From contig JNDT01001498.1 in the NCBI GenBank assembly GCA_000697055.1, forward strand, positions 1 through 27,657: a stretch of 27,657 nt of DNA, given 5' to 3'. The notes beneath the pieces were generated by a model. It was not told the origin of the DNA and ran no database searches. It saw nothing but the letters and a program-made list of their open reading frames with translations. Shown one piece after another: positions 23,270 to 27,657 of this stretch; the first letter of the stretch is position 1, and each line of letters opens with the position of its first letter. The DNA is from Saksenaea vasiformis B4078 (taxonomy: Eukaryota > Mucoromycota > Mucoromycetes > Mucorales > Saksenaeaceae). The translations under genes were made by a program, and so were the position numbers.

Positions 23270-26092
23270 ATGTTTCAACTCCTCAACAACGTATTCAGCT
23301 CTCGTGATGCTCTTAAAGCAGCAGCTCAAGAGCTTGCACGACGAAACGGATTTGCTGTAACAACTCGTACAAGCGATGCTTCACGACTTTGGTTGCAATG
23401 TCGATGTGGAGGCTCTTTCCGTAACAATTGGGATCTCGCTGCTAAGACTCGTAAACTAAAGCGTGACACGCTTCGTGTCCAATGTCCCTTTGTAATTAAA
23501 GCGGTCCGTCAAGAGAGCAGCTGGGTGGTAGTTAGCGTCATCGATGAGCACAATCATGAACTTGCAACGACACCTATCATGTTTCATCAGCATCGAAACT
23601 TAGATCACGATAATAATGAGGTTGCTGAGAAAATGATCAGAGCTCATGCAAAACCCAAGCTCATTACCGAACTACTTCGTGATCCTTCTGGGCAGTTGAC
23701 TGTTTTCCCAAAGGACATCAATAACATGAGGACTCGGCTATTTTCACACGAAGATAGCCATTCTGGGAAAATGGCTCAGCTTGCTGGCTTTCTAAGCAAG
23801 CGTGAATATGAAGTTCGTTATTTGTATAACTCACAGCAGCGGCTTCAAGGGCTTTTCTTCTGTCACCCCATCAGCATAGCAAAAGCCCGCCTCTTTCCAG
23901 AAGTAATAATCGTTGACGCTACCTACAAGACCAATGTTTATAAAATGCCCTATGTAAATGTTGTTGGCGTCGGAAACGTTGGATTTAAAAGCTTGAAGTC
24001 ATTCGCAATTGCTGGTGCATGGATCCATGATGAAACAACAGATACGTATGAATGGGACTTGAACCAGTTGGATCAGATTGTATATAAGCCTATGTCGATC
24101 GTCCCTGGAGTGACCACGGTGGATAGTTCAGCAGCAGAGCTTGGTGCAATCAACAAAGTATTTCCCACAACCAAGCAGTTGCTGTGTACCATGCACATTA
24201 AAGGTAACTTCAAAAAGAATTGCTGGAAGGGATTTGATGACCAAGAGAAGGGGAAGCGTTATTGGATGCAGTAACTAAGATCATATATTCATCTGATGAG
24301 AAGTCATTCAACGACGCCAAGCGCGAATATATTGAAATTGCACATTTCAGTCGGAAGACTAGCAAAATTGTTGGTTACCTTGAATTGTAAGATTACCATC
24401 ATTATCGAGACTATCATTAAAGTGCCATTGCTTATTGATTATGTAGTATGCTCAAAAAGAAGGACAAGTGGGTCGGTGCATACATCCAAAATGTGAAACA
24501 TTTCGGTGCAATTACGACACAACGCGTGGAAGGAGCGCACGCTGTCATCAAAGACGCTCTAAAATCTTTAGGGAGCTTGAATACTGCTCTTGACAAGATT
24601 GATCTTTGTATTCGTCACCAGGTAATTTCTAAATTAGATGGACAGTACATATCGCTTATCCAACGACCGTATTTATTTATATAATCTGTTCAAATCTTAG
24701 AGTGACATGATAGAATTTCAAAAAGAGCAAGAAAAGCTTGGGCGCGATCCATACATGAGCAAAGACCATGAAGAATTTCTTCGTCCGTTTATTTGGAAAG
24801 GTGTCTCGATATGCCATCGATAAGATTAAGCACGAGCTTCCACATGTAACAGCGGAAACTCACCTAGTTCAAAACTGCTCTTGTTCTATCAAAAATCACT
24901 TCCTTTTGCCATGTCGCCATCAATTACCATACAAAAGTACAGTGTCGCTATCCTTAATCGCAGAGAGATGGTTTTTAGCTGAAAAGTTGTTGGATGGTAT
25001 GTTATTTCTACATCAAGAATATTTTAACTTATGTATACTTCAGACGCGGATAACACGCCAGAAGTTACGACACCTTCGCTTGGTAACTTACATGTTGCAA
25101 ACCCGATCCACGACAAGGCAAAAGAAAAGCTGTATGCTGTTGAAAAGATCTTACTAAATGCAAAGGACGACCAGCAGCGTGAATCACTCCTTTCACAGCT
25201 GCAACAAATAATCGACAAGACCCTGCCGCTGTCATTGTTAGATCTGCAAGAACCAGAAAAGGTGGTTAAGAAAGGACGTCAAAACAGTACAAAAAGAGGA
25301 GCAACAGCAGTAGAGATATTTGAAAAGAAACTGCAGGATAAAGAAAAACACGCCGCAAAGCGCCAAAAGCTTAATGCAACAACTACAGCAACAGTGCCAA
25401 AACTCAGACTAATCGTAAAAGAGCCGCCTACTGATTGCGACATGAGGTAAAGTTAATGCTAGTATGGTCTATATATCAGTACTTACATTCTTTCTAGGAA
25501 AAAGGTTATCCAATCGGGAAGTGTCCAATGGATTAATGGTATCAAGATTGACCCATTAATTTCACCCAGCACGATTGAGTCTGTATATCATCCATGCGCA
25601 GATGGTAACTGCGGCTTCAGAGCGCTTGCAAGGAGCATTTTGCAAAATGAAGAGCAGTGGAAGGTCGTCAAGCTCGCTCTGTGTAGTCGCCTTCGTGCAT
25701 ACTCAGGCGTTTATCAGCCAGTCTTCTCTTACGACACTGCCGCATTGTTAAGGACCCTTGAATGTCAGTTGTCACCTTGTTCACCTGAATACTGGTTCCT
25801 CGTACCCGATTGCGCGCAATTGGCAGCTGATACATTTAACACACCAATAGTGATTTATACTGGAACAGGGAAAGATGCACAGATGTTTCTTCCAGTTGGT
25901 TTGCTACTGCGTCCTTCAGCCAAGCCAATTGTATTACAGTTTATCAACGGAAACCACATTGTGCTGATTAATTTCAAATCAAATATCCAAGATTATTGTT
26001 GGCCACCAGTCAATCTACAGCATCGTCATGCATGCCAATCTCTTGGAGTTAATGATCAATGGATCAGCTTATTTAGCAAAGAGAAAAATTAG
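23270..26092 (+). CDS. MULE transposase with C-terminal OTU protease domain (frameshifted)
   Basis: Exons are 23270-24386, 24447-24621, 24701-24996, 25044-25446 and 25498-26092. Domains in order: a FAR1/WRKY-GCM1-type zinc finger (LQCRCGG, VQCPF, DEHNHEL); a MULE DDE core with Asp in IIVDATYKTN (about 23910), Asp in TTVDSSAAELGAINKVFP and Glu in TTQRVEGAHAVIK; a SWIM finger CSCSIKNHFLLPCRH; a basic coiled linker; and an OTU cysteine-protease domain with DGNCGFRALA (about 25600) and a downstream His in NGNHIVLINF. Two one-base shifts break the frame: one G missing near 24252 and one T extra near 24787. They could be real decay or sequence errors. Start 23270 is preferred because the in-frame upstream sequence is a GT microsatellite. 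MULE transposases cut and paste DNA in the nucleus; the role of the OTU part is unknown. No terminal inverted repeats were found. Confidence 0.88.
25546..26092 (+). other. OTU-type cysteine protease domain within the MULE protein
   Basis: The catalytic Cys motif DGNCGFRALA and a C-terminal His (NGNHIVLI) stand about 120 residues apart, the layout of OTU deubiquitinases. Between them CSPEYWFLVPDCAQLAADTF and PIVIYTG match the helix-then-strand pattern of the fold. The domain is in frame with the preceding transposase linker across a clean GT-AG intron (25447-25497). Confidence 0.85.
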
Positions 26093-26107
26093 AAAAAATT
26101 GCCGTTG

Positions 26108-26160
26108 TCATTATCATTATCATTATTATTTATTATCATTATTTATCAATCATAAATTAT
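26108..26160. repeat. TCATTA-type microsatellite
   Basis: Imperfect runs of ATTATC/ATTATT lie between the MULE stop and the pogo end. Confidence 0.75.
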
Positions 26161-26191
26161 GATATAGAGACTCTCCGAGTAACAACACATA

Positions 26192-27657
26192 CAGTAGATA
26201 TTCGATATAAGAATATTCGATAAAGGAATAACCTCGATATAAGAATATTTTTTCAGGAAACAAATTTGGTATGCAGTAAATTATTCCAAAACTCGTTGTA
26301 TGATAAGGAATAATTTTTGTGGAAAAATATTCTTTTATCAAGTAAAGGTAGCTCATAAGATAGAATACTAGAAACCATATTGTTCACCTACGTATAACCA
26401 TTAGCATGCTGAAGTTGGTTCCTCGGTCACAGTAATATGTACCACTTTTCTTCTTGAAGCTTCAAGGTCGCTGGGCCTTCCCAATGAAAAAGGGTGGAAT
26501 ATGGTGTGAACCGTCAGCGTTGGCAACAAATACCAGTGTAAGTCTCCTCTTGTCCTTTTTTGTACCAGGTACAGGCTTATCGGCAATGGTTGTGTCTGGC
26601 GTCATTGCATAGAAAAGGCCTGTCTCATCCAAGTTGTACACATTGGAGAGATTGTACTTGCTTATCTTCTCTCTGATCTCTTGCAACTTTTCTTGCATCA
26701 TGTCATTGTTGGTGTCAACAGATCTCGCTTCCCCATGTATCTGATACATCGACAGACCATTTCTCTTCATAAAGTTTGCAATCCATCCATTTGAAAATGC
26801 AATTTTTTTGTCAAAATTCATCTTCTTTGGCGGATGTCCAGAAGTTTTGTAGATATGAGATTGTTTTCCGAATCAAAAGATGACGAATAAATATACAACG
26901 TTTGAGCGGCCGCCGATGTTCGAAGAAATATAATCGATTGAAATGATCGCCGCTGTACAATAGCATAAACGCTTCTAAAGAGGACGCACTCATTTTATTT
27001 AGAAGGGGTTGTTTGAAAGAGATGACGTGTGATGTGCGAACACGCAGCATTTACTAAACTTTCGGACGTTCCGATGAGACACGACCATCCTCCTTTGTGA
27101 AACTCTTTGCCTGTTCCCTAATCATATGTCGATTGATAGGGGTGCTGCTTTCCGCCATAGATTTCACCCACATAGCAGCAGCAGCTTCCAATTGTGGGAG
27201 TACGCCAGTGTGCTGACGTTTTGAAGAAAGTTCCACATCACACATGTCCTCAATTTTGCGCTTTTGGCTAAGAATCTTCTGGATTGTGGATTGCACTGGA
27301 GTCTTGTTAAGCTTGAAAGCTACCTTCGCCCACTCAGCAAGCTCAGACTGAGTCATGGATGAATTTTCTTTATGATGATGGATAAGTGCTGACTTCTGGT
27401 TGTAAGTGAGTGCAGAACATGGCACTTTCGAGACTGAAGAGTGAGAGTTCATATTCAATACCACAGATAATGTAAAATAGTATATGACAGAGGTTTGGTA
27501 ATTTGTTTTGCTTCATGGCATTTATAGCTTTATAAATCAATGCTGAGATAGTAACAAAGGTTACATCAACAGACAATTTTCAATTCCCGCTTCTAGAATA
27601 ATCTCGATATAAGAATAATTTTTTCATCGACTACCATCATTCTTATATCAAATATCT
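26192..27657 (-). mobile_element. Truncated pogo/Tigger-like DNA transposon, running to the window edge
   Basis: The left end starts CAGTAGATATTCGATATAAG next to a TA (26190-26191), the expected target of this superfamily. AGATATTCGATATAAGAAT (26196-26214) is inverted at 27639-27657 with one mismatch, so the window stops a few bases short of the right end. CTCGATATAAGAATA is also present in the same orientation at both ends (26233-26247 and 27603-27617). A transposase relic occupies the minus strand between them. Confidence 0.88.
26400..27464 (-). pseudogene. pogo/Tigger-like transposase, internally deleted
   Basis: The N-terminal part (27464-27054) has a CENP-B/Tc5-type helix-turn-helix: LTYNQKSALIHHH, then LPQLEAAAAMWVKSMAESS. 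The frame stops at 27054. About 230 bp later it resumes at 26821 with FSNGWIANFMKRNGL, then NVYNLDETGLFYAMTPD, containing the first catalytic Asp, and HIPPFFIGKAQRP before a stop. A shifted frame continues briefly (FKKKSGTYYCD). The region with the second and third catalytic Asp residues is missing, since the left terminal repeat follows at once. The 230-bp gap may be an unrecognised intron or an insertion. The copy could move only if another element supplied transposase. Confidence 0.85.

Overview
The window looks like a gene-and-transposon patchwork from a fungal nuclear genome, most likely Mucoromycota (Mucor/Lichtheimia/Absidia-like). Reasons: short spliceosomal introns (about 46-79 nt, nearly all GT-AG), AT-rich intergenic DNA with long homopolymers, fungal-type housekeeping genes, and transposon families (Fanzor/TnpB-like, MULE, pogo) that such genomes carry. 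The phylum assignment is an inference; no rRNA or other decisive marker is present. I found no tRNA, rRNA or CRISPR array.

Layout. Positions 20 to about 4235 (minus) hold a decayed Fanzor/TnpB-like nuclease gene whose RuvC and zinc-ribbon motifs are still readable across several frames. Its upstream side is marked by two small tandem repeats (4286-4429). From 4933 to 16639 lies a compact block of intact genes: a PP1 catalytic subunit (4933-6177, +, 6 exons), a crotonase-family enzyme ending in the peroxisomal signal SKL (7169-7951, +), the SAM-domain RNA-binding protein Vts1 (9418-11101, +, 6 exons, one GC-AG intron), ribosomal protein eL29 (11728-11428, -, 3 exons), a glycoside hydrolase family 8 enzyme (12418-13679, +, 4 exons) and methylenetetrahydrofolate reductase (16639-14588, -, 5 exons). 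From about 16.9 to 22.4 kb the DNA is gene-poor, with a DDE-transposase relic, unidentified coding-like fragments and a possible arrestin-like gene (20799-20067, -). RPB11 (23028-22459, -, 3 exons) follows. Head-to-head with it is a large MULE transposase gene (23270-26092, +) that carries a FAR1-type zinc finger, a DDE core, a SWIM finger and, unusually, a C-terminal OTU-type cysteine protease domain. A truncated pogo/Tigger-like element begins at 26192 and runs to the right edge.

The intact genes are unrelated housekeeping functions (phosphatase signalling, fatty/acyl-CoA metabolism, mRNA decay control, translation, polysaccharide cleavage, one-carbon metabolism, transcription) and do not form a pathway. 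The most unusual content is mobile: the MULE-OTU fusion, the Fanzor relic and the pogo copy lying just beyond the MULE gene.
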